From: Candidatus Zhuqueibacterota bacterium
GTDB taxonomy: Bacteria; Zhuqueibacterota; Zhuqueibacteria; Oceanimicrobiales; Oceanimicrobiaceae
Reading direction: 5' to 3'
Length of the DNA: 53,572 bases
NCBI GenBank assembly: GCA_029262035.1
Contig: JAJDAE010000059.1
Span: forward strand, 1 to 53,572
Within the stretch, counting starts at the first letter, position 1. Each line of letters opens with the position of its first letter. The position numbers and the translations under genes were made by a program. Shown here piece by piece: positions 1 to 8,541 of this stretch. Below the pieces are notes generated by a model. It had not been told where the DNA came from, did no database searches, and saw only the letters and a program-made list of their open reading frames with translations.

Positions 1-620
1 GTGAAAATACTTCGGTTTAACCAAAGGTGATAAACTGGAACAACAAATTCAAATCGTCGACTAATAAGCCGATGCCAAACTATCAAAAAACAGCGAGCAG
101 AAAAAGCTTTACTAAACTACCGCGCATGCGGTTTCGTTCAACATATTTTATCAATAGTACAGAAACCATTGGATTTTTTTTGACTTCTATGGCAGCAACA
201 GGAAGCGATTAAGAGAAACTCTATCCAAATATTAACCCTTGGATCCAAGTTTCAAATGCGACAAAATTATTTTCAAACAACTCTTTTGGAGTATTAAATT
301 GAAAAGACTTTCTTGATAGTATACTAAGAGATATTATAATCAGCCAATCGATACATGTTAGCGCTTCTTCACGAAAATCTCAATTTTCTTTTGATGTTTT
401 CTAAGTGTTACTCTACATATTTCTTGACAAATTCGTAAAATATTCTAATATATTAGTAGTTCTCACCACATGCAAAATTATTGGATTTGATAACATTACA
501 TCGATTGATGCGTTGGTTAATTCTAAAATGTCTCTTTCCATGTTGAAAGACTGATGCAAGTATGGATATTTCTATCTATTAATTGTAAAACAAAATAATT
601 CAAAAAAGCCACTTTATTTA
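1..620. other. Gene-poor left edge, possibly degraded coding remnant
   Basis: No intact gene is recognised in these 620 bases. The second + frame from base 2 gives protein-like stretches (for example KYFGLTKGDKLEQQ near bases 5-46) broken by several in-frame stops, which is what a decayed gene looks like, but I cannot name a family. The sequence is AT-rich and precedes the metabolite cluster starting at 660. A short 61-codon open frame at 27-212 has no ribosome binding site and no recognisable domain, so it is not called. Confidence 0.3.
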
Positions 621-659
621 GTGAGCACTTACTTTATTAGTATTAATATGGAGGATAAC

Positions 660-1238
660 ATGAAAACAGCCTTAATAGTTATCGATGTTCAAAAAATCTA
701 TACTGATCCAGATTCCGAAATGTTTTGCGAAGACTCCAAAGCTACAGTAACAAGAATAAATAATCTGATTGAGAACTTTCGTAAAAACGGATCACCTATT
801 TATTATGTAAGACATGTCCATAAGTTAGACGGTTCGGATACAGGTCATCTCTTTGATTTCGATGGAGAAGCGGAAGAAGATTTTAATTTTAAAGAGGGCT
901 CGTCGGAGGTTGAATATGATGGTGCTTTAATTAGAGCAGAAGATTCTATTGAATTTGTAAAGACCAGATACTCCGCGTTCGCAAATTCTAAATTGAATGA
1001 ACAACTAAAAGAAGACGGCGTTAAGCGAGTTGTAATATGTGGCTTTATGACGAACTTTTGTTGCGAATCAACAGCCCGTAACGCGTTAGATTTTGACTAC
1101 TATGTTGACTTCATCATTGATGCAACTGGGACACCCGGAACGGAAAATATGGATGAAAACGAAATCAGGAAGGTTGTTGGTGAATTAATGGAATCAGGGT
1201 TCGCAAGGGTTCTTTCAACTGATGAATATATTCATTAA
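660..1238 (+). CDS. Isochorismatase-family cysteine hydrolase
   Basis: A 192-residue cytosolic amidohydrolase of the isochorismatase/nicotinamidase superfamily. The catalytic triad is readable: Asp9 in VIDVQ, Lys101 in KTRYSAF, and Cys134 in TNFCCEST, which matches the family TNxC-x3-T signature. The start is set at 660 because GGAGG lies at 650-654 with a five-base gap; an upstream in-frame GTG at 621 has no such site. The family hydrolyses amides or vinyl ethers (nicotinamide, isochorismate, carbamoyl amines); the substrate here is unknown. It is the first gene of a four-gene + strand operon with an adenylating enzyme, a PLP decarboxylase and an acetyltransferase, so a role in making or trimming a small amide or amine metabolite is likely (inference). 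Confidence 0.85.
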   Translation: MKTALIVIDVQKIYTDPDSEMFCEDSKATVTRINNLIENFRKNGSPIYYVRHVHKLDGSDTGHLFDFDGEAEEDFNFKEGSSEVEYDGALIRAEDSIEFVKTRYSAFANSKLNEQLKEDGVKRVVICGFMTNFCCESTARNALDFDYYVDFIIDATGTPGTENMDENEIRKVVGELMESGFARVLSTDEYIH

Positions 1239-1266
1239 TGGACTGTAATAAAACTGAGGGTATTGT

Positions 1267-2769
1267 ATGCATTTTGGAATATCTGAGGCAGTTTCACACT
1301 GGGGTAGATATAAACCTGACAATCCCGCGCTGTATTATAACGGTAAGGTAGTGACTTATAAAGAGTTTGATTTGGCCATTAGCTTTATAACTAATTGTAT
1401 AGCCGAATCAGATTTCAAGAACAATAGAATAGGACTAGCAGTAAAGTCCAAATATCATTTCTTAATTTCACTTCTTGCAATTTTGACGACAGGAAAATCC
1501 GTTGTACTTTTAAATACAGGTCTACCATTCGAAGCAGTAAAAACAAACATAGAAGACACGGAAACAAAAATAATTATTCACGATTATTTTTTCGAAAATA
1601 TTGCTCAATTATCTAACATCGAGAACTCAATAAACATTGAAAAACGGATTCAAACCATAAAAAAATTTCCTGAGCGCCCCTCATTTTATACATCGAGTAT
1701 GCCAACTGATGAATGGGGGGTTTTATTTTCTTCCGGAACAACCGGGATTCCTAAAGGTATCGTTCGTGATCATTATTCCATGGTTATTGAAATATTAGGT
1801 TGGTGTATTGAACTTCAGCTTAATCGGAAAACAACTTTTTATGTTGGTCGACCAATTTTCTATACAGGGGGGCTTGTCCTGTCTCTTTCTACGCTTCTTG
1901 TGGGAGGTTCAATCTTTATTAACGACTATAGAGACTATAACGATAGCAAAGTGATATGGTTAGACTATCAACGAGAGCTAGCCAAAGCATCTATTGACTG
2001 GGCTTTTTTTGTACCGGATCAAATAAGAGAGTTTGTTAGAATCTGCACAGTCGGTAGCCAAGGACGATCTAAAGGAGCAAAAACTTTACTAGTAATGGGC
2101 GCTCCTATCAGTGGTGAAGAGAAAGTACAGGCTGCCAAAGTTCTGGAATCACAAATCGTAGAATCTTGGGGAAACTCTGAATCATTGGGTACAATTACTG
2201 ACCCAGAAGATATTCAGACAAGACCTAACTCTATCGGACGCCCTTTCTTAACGGATGAACTTTTCATTATAGACGACAATCGTGAAATTTTAGAACCAGA
2301 AAAGGATGGCAGATTAGCTGGAGGAGAAGAAGCCAGTTTCAATTATTATTGCAACCGGCCTGACGAAACAAAAAAGGTTAAGCAAAATCGATTAATAATA
2401 TCTGACGATTTGGGGTACATGGATAAAGATGGCTATTTTTACGTTTTAGGGCGGCAACAAGATTGTGTTCTTATTGATAAAAAAACGGTTTACTTAACTA
2501 GCATTGAAATGAAGATTAAAAAGAGTCCGAATATTCAAGACTGTGTTGTGATTGCTCATCCTTTAAATGAATCTAAGATTGAATTAGTTGGAGTTATCGC
2601 TCCACTCAAGAAGAAGGCAGTAAATGCAAAACAACTTAGAAAGTCTTTAAATAGTGTCTTAAAATCTGAAGAAAAGTTGAGTAGAGTTTTATTTGTCAAC
2701 ACATTACCTAAACTTCCATCTGGAAAAATTAATAAATTAAAGATAAAAGAAATGGTTACTAATAAGTGA
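1267..2769 (+). CDS. AMP-dependent synthetase/ligase (ANL adenylating enzyme)
   Basis: A 500-residue member of the ANL superfamily, which activates a carboxylic acid with ATP as an acyl-AMP and passes it to CoA, a carrier protein or an amine. The P-loop SSGTTGIPKG is at about residues 154-163, the hinge region SDDLGYMDKDG and GRQQD near residues 380-400, and the C-terminal catalytic lysine motif LPSGKINKLK near the end. All core motifs are present, so it should be active. GAGGG lies about seven bases before the ATG. It is 28 bases after the hydrolase and overlaps the next gene by four bases (GTGA), so the two are translationally coupled. No acyl carrier or condensation domain is encoded nearby, so a CoA ester or direct amide is more likely than a modular peptide synthetase (inference). 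The substrate cannot be read from the sequence. Confidence 0.88.
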   Translation: MHFGISEAVSHWGRYKPDNPALYYNGKVVTYKEFDLAISFITNCIAESDFKNNRIGLAVKSKYHFLISLLAILTTGKSVVLLNTGLPFEAVKTNIEDTETKIIIHDYFFENIAQLSNIENSINIEKRIQTIKKFPERPSFYTSSMPTDEWGVLFSSGTTGIPKGIVRDHYSMVIEILGWCIELQLNRKTTFYVGRPIFYTGGLVLSLSTLLVGGSIFINDYRDYNDSKVIWLDYQRELAKASIDWAFFVPDQIREFVRICTVGSQGRSKGAKTLLVMGAPISGEEKVQAAKVLESQIVESWGNSESLGTITDPEDIQTRPNSIGRPFLTDELFIIDDNREILEPEKDGRLAGGEEASFNYYCNRPDETKKVKQNRLIISDDLGYMDKDGYFYVLGRQQDCVLIDKKTVYLTSIEMKIKKSPNIQDCVVIAHPLNESKIELVGVIAPLKKKAVNAKQLRKSLNSVLKSEEKLSRVLFVNTLPKLPSGKINKLKIKEMVTNK

Positions 2770-3965
2770 AATTTTCATGGCCTGAAACAATTAAGAAGTC
2801 GGTTTCAAAACATGAGACTCCCTTTTATCTTTTTGCATGGAGGCCTGTATTATCCGCTTTAGATGAACTTCTTGTTCTTAACTTTGACATCCCTATAAAA
2901 CATTGGCTATCTTTTAAAACACAACCCGTAGCTCCGCTGATACGTAATTGGAAAAAATTAGGTAACGGTATTGAAGTTGTGAGTGAATATGAATTTCTAG
3001 CCGCTATTAAAGAAAATTATCGTATTGATCAAATACTAGTCAACGGTGTTGCAAAACACAACTGGCTTCACAAATATGATCTGGAAGGAATAAGGGTTCA
3101 CTTCGATTCCATTACTGAAACGAATAAACTATTGTCGAAAGCCTTAAAAAATAGTTGGCGGGTGGGGTTAAGGTGCCATGTATCCGAAGAATTTGATCCT
3201 GACGAACCTGAATATGGTGGACAATTTGGCATGACAATCGAAGAATCAATACAGGCAATTTCACTACTAAAAAAAAGTAAAGCAAATATCGAAAGTCTAC
3301 ATTTCCACTTAAGAAGCAATGTTCGATCATGGGACTCTTATAATCTTTCAATAAACGAAGTAAAAAATATCTGTGAAAAAGCTGATTTTTCACCCACATA
3401 CCTAGATATTGGTGGTGGGTTCCCCGTCTCAGGGGAATCCACCACAGATGAACCAAATTCAACAAAACTTCTTGACCTAGCTGACGTAAGGCAGGGCTTA
3501 TTAGAACTACGTCAGAAGTTTCCAAACTTAAAAGAAGTTTGGTTTGAAAATGGTCGTTTCATTACCTCTCGTTCAGGTGTTTTAGTTTTAAAAATCATCG
3601 ATCTAAAAATAAGGGAAGATTCAAGATATTTAATCTGTGATGGAGGTAGAACCAATCATGCGCTAGTTTCTGACTGGGAAATACATGATTTTATTATGTT
3701 TCCAGAAAGAGGTGGCCAGAAAATACACACTACGGTTTGCGGTCCTACTTGTATGGCATTTGATAGATTACTCAGGGCTGATTTGCCCGAAGATATCCAA
3801 ATTGGTGACTATTTTATTTGGATGAATGCAGGTGCATACCACTTACCGTGGGAAACTCGATTCTCCAAAGGATTATGTAAGGTTTTATGGTTTGATGAAA
3901 ATAATGAAATCACCATTGCGAGAAATGAAGAAGAATTTATCAATTGGTGGCAATATTGGTTATAA
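2766..3965 (+). CDS. Fold-type III PLP-dependent amino-acid decarboxylase
   Basis: A 399-residue alanine-racemase-fold (diaminopimelate/ornithine decarboxylase type) enzyme. The PLP lysine sits in LSFKTQP (about residue 51), taking the place of the usual YAxKAN. A HFHLRS strand (about residue 180), the phosphate loop IGGGFP (about 217), WFENGRF (family EPGRF) near 260, GPTCMAFD (family GPxCxxxD) near 324 and a late GAY are all present. The start is GTG, overlapping the stop of the ligase gene as GTGA. The family decarboxylates basic or dicarboxylic D/L-amino acids to amines. The divergent lysine motif and EN-for-EP change point to a specialised member rather than housekeeping lysA (inference). 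The product amine would be a natural partner for the adenylating enzyme beside it. Confidence 0.85.
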   Translation: MKFSWPETIKKSVSKHETPFYLFAWRPVLSALDELLVLNFDIPIKHWLSFKTQPVAPLIRNWKKLGNGIEVVSEYEFLAAIKENYRIDQILVNGVAKHNWLHKYDLEGIRVHFDSITETNKLLSKALKNSWRVGLRCHVSEEFDPDEPEYGGQFGMTIEESIQAISLLKKSKANIESLHFHLRSNVRSWDSYNLSINEVKNICEKADFSPTYLDIGGGFPVSGESTTDEPNSTKLLDLADVRQGLLELRQKFPNLKEVWFENGRFITSRSGVLVLKIIDLKIREDSRYLICDGGRTNHALVSDWEIHDFIMFPERGGQKIHTTVCGPTCMAFDRLLRADLPEDIQIGDYFIWMNAGAYHLPWETRFSKGLCKVLWFDENNEITIARNEEEFINWWQYWL

Positions 3966-3980
3966 TTTAGGGATACAAAA

Positions 3981-4847
3981 ATGGGATTAAAAAGAATAAC
4001 TCCTAATTTTTTGAGACGAATTTGGGCTGGACGAAATATCGGATTTGCTTCACTACTTACTTCAGTAAGCATAACTGGAGTAATAATTGGTGGAATATCT
4101 GCAACTGGTAACAATGTGTCAATCAACTTTATTATTATTTGTGGGCTTTTTTGTATTACTATTGCGTTCATATTTGCCTACTTAAGAGGTAATATGCAAT
4201 TAGTTCCCGATTCCTTCCTTGATGAAATGGGTTCTGATGGTCGTTATTTTTGTGACTTTTGTTCATCAGACAATCTTAATGAGGCCTGTAACCTCACAAA
4301 GCCATTCTACGGACATGAATATGTTGATTTTACTACTGTTGAAAACTGGCGCCAAAAAAACCTCAAAGGTTTCGTGCAAATAACTAACTCGAAAGGCATT
4401 TTATGTGCTTGTTTTGGTATTCTTGCGTTGACAGATAGCTTCATGGAACAATTCATTGCAGGAAGATTATCAGATACCCAACTAGCTTCAGATTGCATCC
4501 GCGATTTTGAGGAATCAAAAAAATGTTCATCTTTATACATTAGCGGTATTATTGTACGAGATCCCTCAACCTATGCTGGATGTAAAAGGGCACGGGTTAT
4601 GATTTGGGCAATGCTCTATTATATAAAAAAACTTTACGGCCTACAAAAACATCGTGTTTTGTACGCAATTGGAGTAACAAAAGAGGCAGAGAGATTGATG
4701 GACAACTTTGGTTTTCAGCTTATTCAGGAAGGTCGAAATAGAACAGATAAATGCAATTTATATACGTATGAGTTATCAAAGGACACTTGGTCAAAGTTAT
4801 TGGCCAATGTCGGAGACTTTTCTATGATGGCAACTGTTTCCTTTTAA
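3981..4847 (+). CDS. Membrane-anchored GNAT-like acyltransferase
   Basis: A 288-residue protein with two N-terminal hydrophobic segments (about residues 18-38 and 48-68), followed by a soluble domain. The domain shows the GNAT pattern: a strand LYISGIIVRDP, a helix rich in basic residues following GCKRARV where the acetyl-CoA loop lies, and a late strand-helix YAIGVTKEAERLMDNFGF, typical of the GNAT beta5-alpha4 element. GNAT enzymes acylate amines with acyl-CoA. AGGGA lies about seven bases before ATG, 15 bases after the decarboxylase gene, so it is the last gene of the operon. A GNAT tethered by an N-terminal hairpin is unusual; acylation at the membrane of the amine made by the operon is one reading. 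The family call is from pattern only. Confidence 0.6.
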   Translation: MGLKRITPNFLRRIWAGRNIGFASLLTSVSITGVIIGGISATGNNVSINFIIICGLFCITIAFIFAYLRGNMQLVPDSFLDEMGSDGRYFCDFCSSDNLNEACNLTKPFYGHEYVDFTTVENWRQKNLKGFVQITNSKGILCACFGILALTDSFMEQFIAGRLSDTQLASDCIRDFEESKKCSSLYISGIIVRDPSTYAGCKRARVMIWAMLYYIKKLYGLQKHRVLYAIGVTKEAERLMDNFGFQLIQEGRNRTDKCNLYTYELSKDTWSKLLANVGDFSMMATVSF

Positions 4848-4861
4848 TGTTATTTATATAT

Positions 4862-5956
4862 TTACTTATTTGATCCATTATTAATTTTTATTTTAATTGC
4901 AAAGCAGAAAATCCATGGTTCGCAATAAGAAGGAATAAACACACTTTTAAATTCGACTCCAGAAAAGTATTTTTTTATTATTTTTAATAGCATTTCTTTC
5001 GTTTTCAAGTCATGTGCAGAACAACATTGCATACTTAGAATACCATTTCTATTTAGGCATTTCTTAATTTTCAATAATATTTTATCATAAAACTCCTGTC
5101 TATTTTTATTTGTCAGTTCTTCTGGGAACATGGTTAAATCACAGATTATGGCGTCATACTCAAAGTTATTCTCGAGAAATCTATTTGCATCCTCGATTTG
5201 AATCTTTACATTTGGCCTTTCAAAAGGATGCTCGTTGGCTTTGTAAAAATATTTCTTTGATAGAGAAACAACCTCCTCGTCAATGTCAACAAGGGTTATC
5301 TGTTTGAAGTTGTAGCGAAGTAATTCGTTAAGCACACCACCATCACCACCGCCTAAGATCGCGACTCTATTAACACTCTCTTTCCTTTTTAAACACTCTA
5401 CCAGAGTCTGTGAATAGAGCAGAAGGTCGCTTTCAGATAACTGCAAATCTCCATCCAAAAAAAGCATTTTCCCAAAAATATCATTTTCAATAATATCAAT
5501 TTTCTGGTAACGACTTCTCTTTGAGATTATGTTATTTTTAATATGATAATGTATTTCGATTCCATAGTTTGCCTTTGAAATAATATAATCATTATCTTTT
5601 GCCTCTAACTCATTTCCCCTACAAACCTCTAAAAGTTTGATCTCCTTTGCTTCAAGCTGCAACTTAAGAAAATCAAGGAGTTTGTACAATTGATGTGGTT
5701 TAGTGGAACAATGAAAAACGTCAATCGATACATGCTGGGTTTCGGGATATGTGTGGATTGCAATATGTGACTCAGATATAATCGCAATAATTGTAACTCC
5801 ATATGGTTCAAATGTATGACCATGGATATCAATAAGATTCAAACCATATTCCTTTATACCTCTGCCAAGTATAATTTCTAGCTTTTTACAGTTACTTAAT
5901 AATACTGGAGAACAATTCTGCATCTCAGCTAATATCTGAACACCTTGTGTTATCAA
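4862..5956 (-). CDS. Fusion of S-adenosylmethionine decarboxylase (SpeD/SpeH type) and a spermidine-synthase-like aminopropyltransferase
   Basis: A 364-residue fusion. Residues 1-115 are a short bacterial AdoMet decarboxylase: Ser63 (pyruvoyl precursor, in SESHIAIHTYPE), His68 and Cys83 fall at the numbering known for the Thermotoga-type enzyme. Residues 125-364 are a spermidine synthase fold: a beta-barrel with DGDLQLSESD, the AdoMet loop GGGDGG at 202-207, the acidic VDID at 223-226 and catalytic-position Asp273. The usual YHE becomes YSQ (181-183) and DSTDP becomes DLTMF, so the amine acceptor may differ from putrescine. Start is TTG with GAAGGAG ten bases upstream. It is convergent with the GNAT gene (14-base gap). 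The fusion would supply decarboxylated AdoMet directly to the transferase domain. Confidence 0.85.
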   Translation of the reverse strand: MITQGVQILAEMQNCSPVLLSNCKKLEIILGRGIKEYGLNLIDIHGHTFEPYGVTIIAIISESHIAIHTYPETQHVSIDVFHCSTKPHQLYKLLDFLKLQLEAKEIKLLEVCRGNELEAKDNDYIISKANYGIEIHYHIKNNIISKRSRYQKIDIIENDIFGKMLFLDGDLQLSESDLLLYSQTLVECLKRKESVNRVAILGGGDGGVLNELLRYNFKQITLVDIDEEVVSLSKKYFYKANEHPFERPNVKIQIEDANRFLENNFEYDAIICDLTMFPEELTNKNRQEFYDKILLKIKKCLNRNGILSMQCCSAHDLKTKEMLLKIIKKYFSGVEFKSVFIPSYCEPWIFCFAIKIKINNGSNK

Positions 5957-6149
5957 TATTGCGCAACTCCTTCAATGATAATATGCTATGAAACAAAAAT
6001 ACTGGGGATGTAAGATTATGGGTAAAGTTAGAAAGAATCTAAAAAAATAATGCTAATTTAACAACAAAAAAGTTGATACAATTTTTTTTGTTTCCAAAAG
6101 ATTATCTGCATAAAATTGAAGAGACAATCTTGAGATAAAGAAAAAATAC

Positions 6150-6407
6150 TTATCTTCCCAAAATATCAGTATGCGTGCCGACATGTCTCAAAACATAGGC
6201 ATCAGTTGCAATGCTAAAAGTCAACCGGTAATTCATGGTGATGCTCAGCTCAAAAATATCTTTTTCACCTTTAACTTTTTTAAGCCGGAGAGACGGATGT
6301 CTGGGATTGGCTATTAAAAATTTGAGTTTCCGGTCAGTCTGTTTCTGAATTTTTTCCGGTAACTTCTGATAATCTTTAACAAACGGCTTGGTCCATTGCA
6401 GCTTCAT
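6150..6407 (-). CDS. RelE/ParE-family toxin
   Basis: An 85-residue basic protein with the RelE/ParE toxin pattern: N-terminal helix FVKDYQKLPEKIQKQ, a middle stretch RHPSLRLKKVKG, and C-terminal strands with NYRLTFSI and VLRHVGTHTDI. Members of this family usually cleave ribosome-bound mRNA or block gyrase; which applies here cannot be read. The ATG overlaps the stop of the upstream AbrB-type gene as ATGA, the usual coupled antitoxin-toxin order. Such pairs stabilise mobile elements or act as stress and phage-response modules. Confidence 0.8.
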   Translation of the reverse strand: MKLQWTKPFVKDYQKLPEKIQKQTDRKLKFLIANPRHPSLRLKKVKGEKDIFELSITMNYRLTFSIATDAYVLRHVGTHTDILGR

Positions 6408-6838
6408 ACTTTAGTTTTTTTAAGTGCTGCCAAAGCTGTATCAACATCGTCGTATTTTTCACTCAAATCCCCCTCTTGGATGTCCCTTTCTGCTTCCCGC
6501 TCTTTTTTCTGCCATTCTTCGGTCCAGTACCAGGTTTGTTCCGGGTCAATCAAGCCGACCTTAACTCCCACTTTAATTTCCCCTGTTGTTAAACCTTTGG
6601 AGTTGAGCTTATCATTGGCAATAGCTGAAATTTTCTTTTGGACAGCTCTTAAAATTTTCTGCTCTGCTTGGGTTAGCTTAGGAACAGAAGTTTTAGCCGT
6701 TAATTTCTGCGGTACCAAAACACCTTTGCCGTTCTCAACGTTAATTTCCAACAAGTCCCCTACCTCAAGGTCGAGCGCTTTAAAAACCTTAACCGGGATC
6801 GTGATTTGCCGTTTGGTGCTTACTTTCGTCAATGGCAT
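6404..6838 (-). CDS. AbrB/SpoVT-domain antitoxin
   Basis: A 144-residue protein. Its N-terminal 45 residues (LTKVSTKRQITIPVKV and LEVGDLLEINV) are a swapped-hairpin AbrB/MazE DNA-binding domain. The C-terminal part is charged and helical and probably wraps the toxin. ATG at 6838 has GGGA eight bases upstream; a longer form from ATG at 6871 (11 more residues) is possible. It is transcribed first in a two-gene operon with the RelE-like toxin and probably represses its own promoter, as this family commonly does. The antitoxin is longer than a typical MazE because of an extra region with EEWQKKEREAERD. Confidence 0.8.
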   Translation of the reverse strand: MPLTKVSTKRQITIPVKVFKALDLEVGDLLEINVENGKGVLVPQKLTAKTSVPKLTQAEQKILRAVQKKISAIANDKLNSKGLTTGEIKVGVKVGLIDPEQTWYWTEEWQKKEREAERDIQEGDLSEKYDDVDTALAALKKTKV

Positions 6839-6871
6839 GGCTTGATTCCCTTTTTCATTTATGTTACTCAT

Positions 6872-7224
6872 GTAGACTATGATTAGTTTCCTTGAAGTAA
6901 AGAATAAGGGATTCTGGTAAAATTGTCAAGTGAAAAGAATTTACTGGTTCTACCCCCACCTATACTTTAAAGTTATAGCTGGTTTAATGTTAGTATTTAT
7001 CGGCAAGAATTTATTCCATCAGTAGCTTTCTTTTATTTTGACCAGAATACAAATTCGAAAATACGACCTCATGGAACTATTACAAAAGATGAAAGTTGTA
7101 ATATTGTTTGGTGGCAGCCAGAAAGATATAGATGCGAGAACCCTTCTCGTGTTAGTCTTTTTGATGGAGGGCCTCGGGAGACGACTTCCAGCCACCAAAC
7201 TTTTTATTTCCCATACTATCTTTC
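6872..7224. other. Intergenic region without a recognised gene
   Basis: Short overlapping open frames exist on both strands between 7019 and 7247 but none has a ribosome binding site or recognisable domain. TTTGGTGGC near 7108 and GCCACCAAA near 7192 form an inverted repeat followed on the + strand by a T-rich run, which could be a weak terminator or a remnant. Confidence 0.3.
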
Positions 7225-7491
7225 CTAAGCAGCAGTACACGGGTTGAGCGACCCATTGGCGGCAATGTAATACCAGATCCGGTCTAACTCACATTCCCCG
7301 GCGAAAGCAAATTTGTAAAACGGACATTTGGGGTGGGCGGAGATTTTGACAACAGCTTCCTCGGAAGGCAGAATCGCGATGTTATCCTGAAGGAATTTAC
7401 TGATTAGAGAACTTGCAGAGACATGAAGGAAGTCTTGCGGTTTTTGCTTTCTTTCGATAAGCCCGGAGCGGCGTAGGAAATGGGTCATCAA
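7225..7491 (-). CDS. Hypothetical protein, 88 residues
   Basis: A small open frame with a plausible soluble composition and a C-terminal part containing HPKCPFYKFAFAGECELD, where two cysteines 13 residues apart could bind metal. I do not recognise a family. The ribosome binding site is weak, with AGGA about 12 bases before the ATG. It lies between the toxin-antitoxin pair and a GIY-YIG gene, all on the - strand, and overlaps shorter frames on the other strand. It may be a remnant. Confidence 0.35.
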   Translation of the reverse strand: MMTHFLRRSGLIERKQKPQDFLHVSASSLISKFLQDNIAILPSEEAVVKISAHPKCPFYKFAFAGECELDRIWYYIAANGSLNPCTAA

Positions 7492-7720
7492 AGGTTATCC
7501 TGTTTTATCGGGTGGTATAATTTACACCAATATTAATAAAACGCAAGAAACTTATCGAAGAAAAAAGATTATTGAGGGGATGTTTTCAAGTTTCGGGAAG
7601 GTATCACACCATTACAACAAAGGCGTGTAATGTAAAACAAAAGCACGAGCAGGTTACAATAGCTGTCGGTAACAGCGATATAACACAAAGTCAAGCCCGA
7701 AGCCCATCTTCGACCTTTCC

Positions 7721-8101
7721 TTATCCACCCAGTTGCTTCGCAAGCCTTGACTTTGTATTAGAAGATTGGGATGATTGCTTCTCTCTCCTACTATGACGAC
7801 TCGGCCAGTCTAATGGTTCAAAAGCATAGTCAAATTTTTGCTGAATTTTTTTGGCCTGCGGAATAGTAGCCAGCTTCCACTTAATTTTCTGGTGAGGTTT
7901 CTTCTTGAGCATTGATTCATAATAAAAAGCTTCTCTGACAGTGGGAAATTGACGAACATCCAATAAATGCCAACGCCGGCCACGCGTCCAACCAGTGTTT
8001 TCAGGTGAATTGTGGTCCCGTAGTCGCACTCGTAGATTGTTAGTTGCACCGAGGTAAACCTCACCACGTTCACTCAAAATTAAATATGTCCAGCCTGGCA
8101 T
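7721..8101 (-). CDS. GIY-YIG superfamily nuclease domain protein
   Basis: A 126-residue protein whose N-terminal 80 residues match the single-domain GIY-YIG family (UPF0213/YhbQ type). The strand TYLILS replaces GIY, YLGATNNLRVRLRDHN contains the YIG-like YLG and the catalytic arginine, and a later EAFYYESMLKK supplies the catalytic glutamate region. The C-terminal tail is basic and serine-rich. These domains cut DNA with a single metal. It stands alone on the - strand; the ATG is directly preceded by an AT-rich leader. Stand-alone copies are frequent in mobile regions and in chromosomes of many bacteria. Confidence 0.75.
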   Translation of the reverse strand: MPGWTYLILSERGEVYLGATNNLRVRLRDHNSPENTGWTRGRRWHLLDVRQFPTVREAFYYESMLKKKPHQKIKWKLATIPQAKKIQQKFDYAFEPLDWPSRHSRREKQSSQSSNTKSRLAKQLGG

Positions 8102-8287
8102 TTTAACTTTACACCTTTATTTATTTGTTAAATTCGCCTGTGTTCTTTTTACATACATAAATTAATTGAAAAAGATGTTAAAAAATAAAAGGAAAGTCAA
8201 CCTTTATTCGTTCATATAATCTTTTCTAAATTTACTACTAACGCCCCCTTTACGTCCAAGACAGCCTACCGGCCGTCTCTTCCCCAC
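8102..8287. other. Intergenic AT-rich region
   Basis: No gene or clear signal is seen here. It separates the GIY-YIG gene from the broken frame that follows. Confidence 0.4.
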
Positions 8288-8458
8288 TTAAAAGTCTGTT
8301 TCATCAAGTTCAAGATACTCAGCTAAGGCAAACGCGTGGCCAAGCTTGGTAGATTCCATTTGTTTAAAACGCGCACGCCGTTAGCATCGCAACATGAACG
8401 TGATGATTATTGTTGGATAAAATTAAAGCCCAGCCTTGAATAATATTGCGTGCCTCCA
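8288..8458 (-). pseudogene. Frameshifted 3' remnant of an unknown protein
   Basis: Two protein-like stretches occur in adjacent - strand frames. The first is IIQGWALILSNNNHHVHVAM, which runs to a stop near 8367. The second is RARFKQMESTKLGHAFALA, which ends at the stop 8288-8290 with a normal-looking C-terminus (EYLELDETDF). They join well if one frameshift near 8375 is assumed, so this looks like the decayed end of a gene. The HHVHV strand is reminiscent of HUH-type transposases, but that is too little to name it. Confidence 0.35.
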
Positions 8459-8541
8459 GTTAGTTGAAGTTTCCTCCATCCCTGATATACTTAATTCTGA
8501 AATACGAATTACTTTCATTTAAAACAAAATTAGGAGGGATA

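Noticed and set aside
1-600. Insertion-sequence remnant at the left edge
   Set aside because: Stop-interrupted protein-like stretches are visible but no transposase motif or terminal inverted repeat could be identified.
7038-7247. Small frames on both strands at 7.02-7.25 kb
   Set aside because: They mask each other, lack ribosome binding sites and show no domain.
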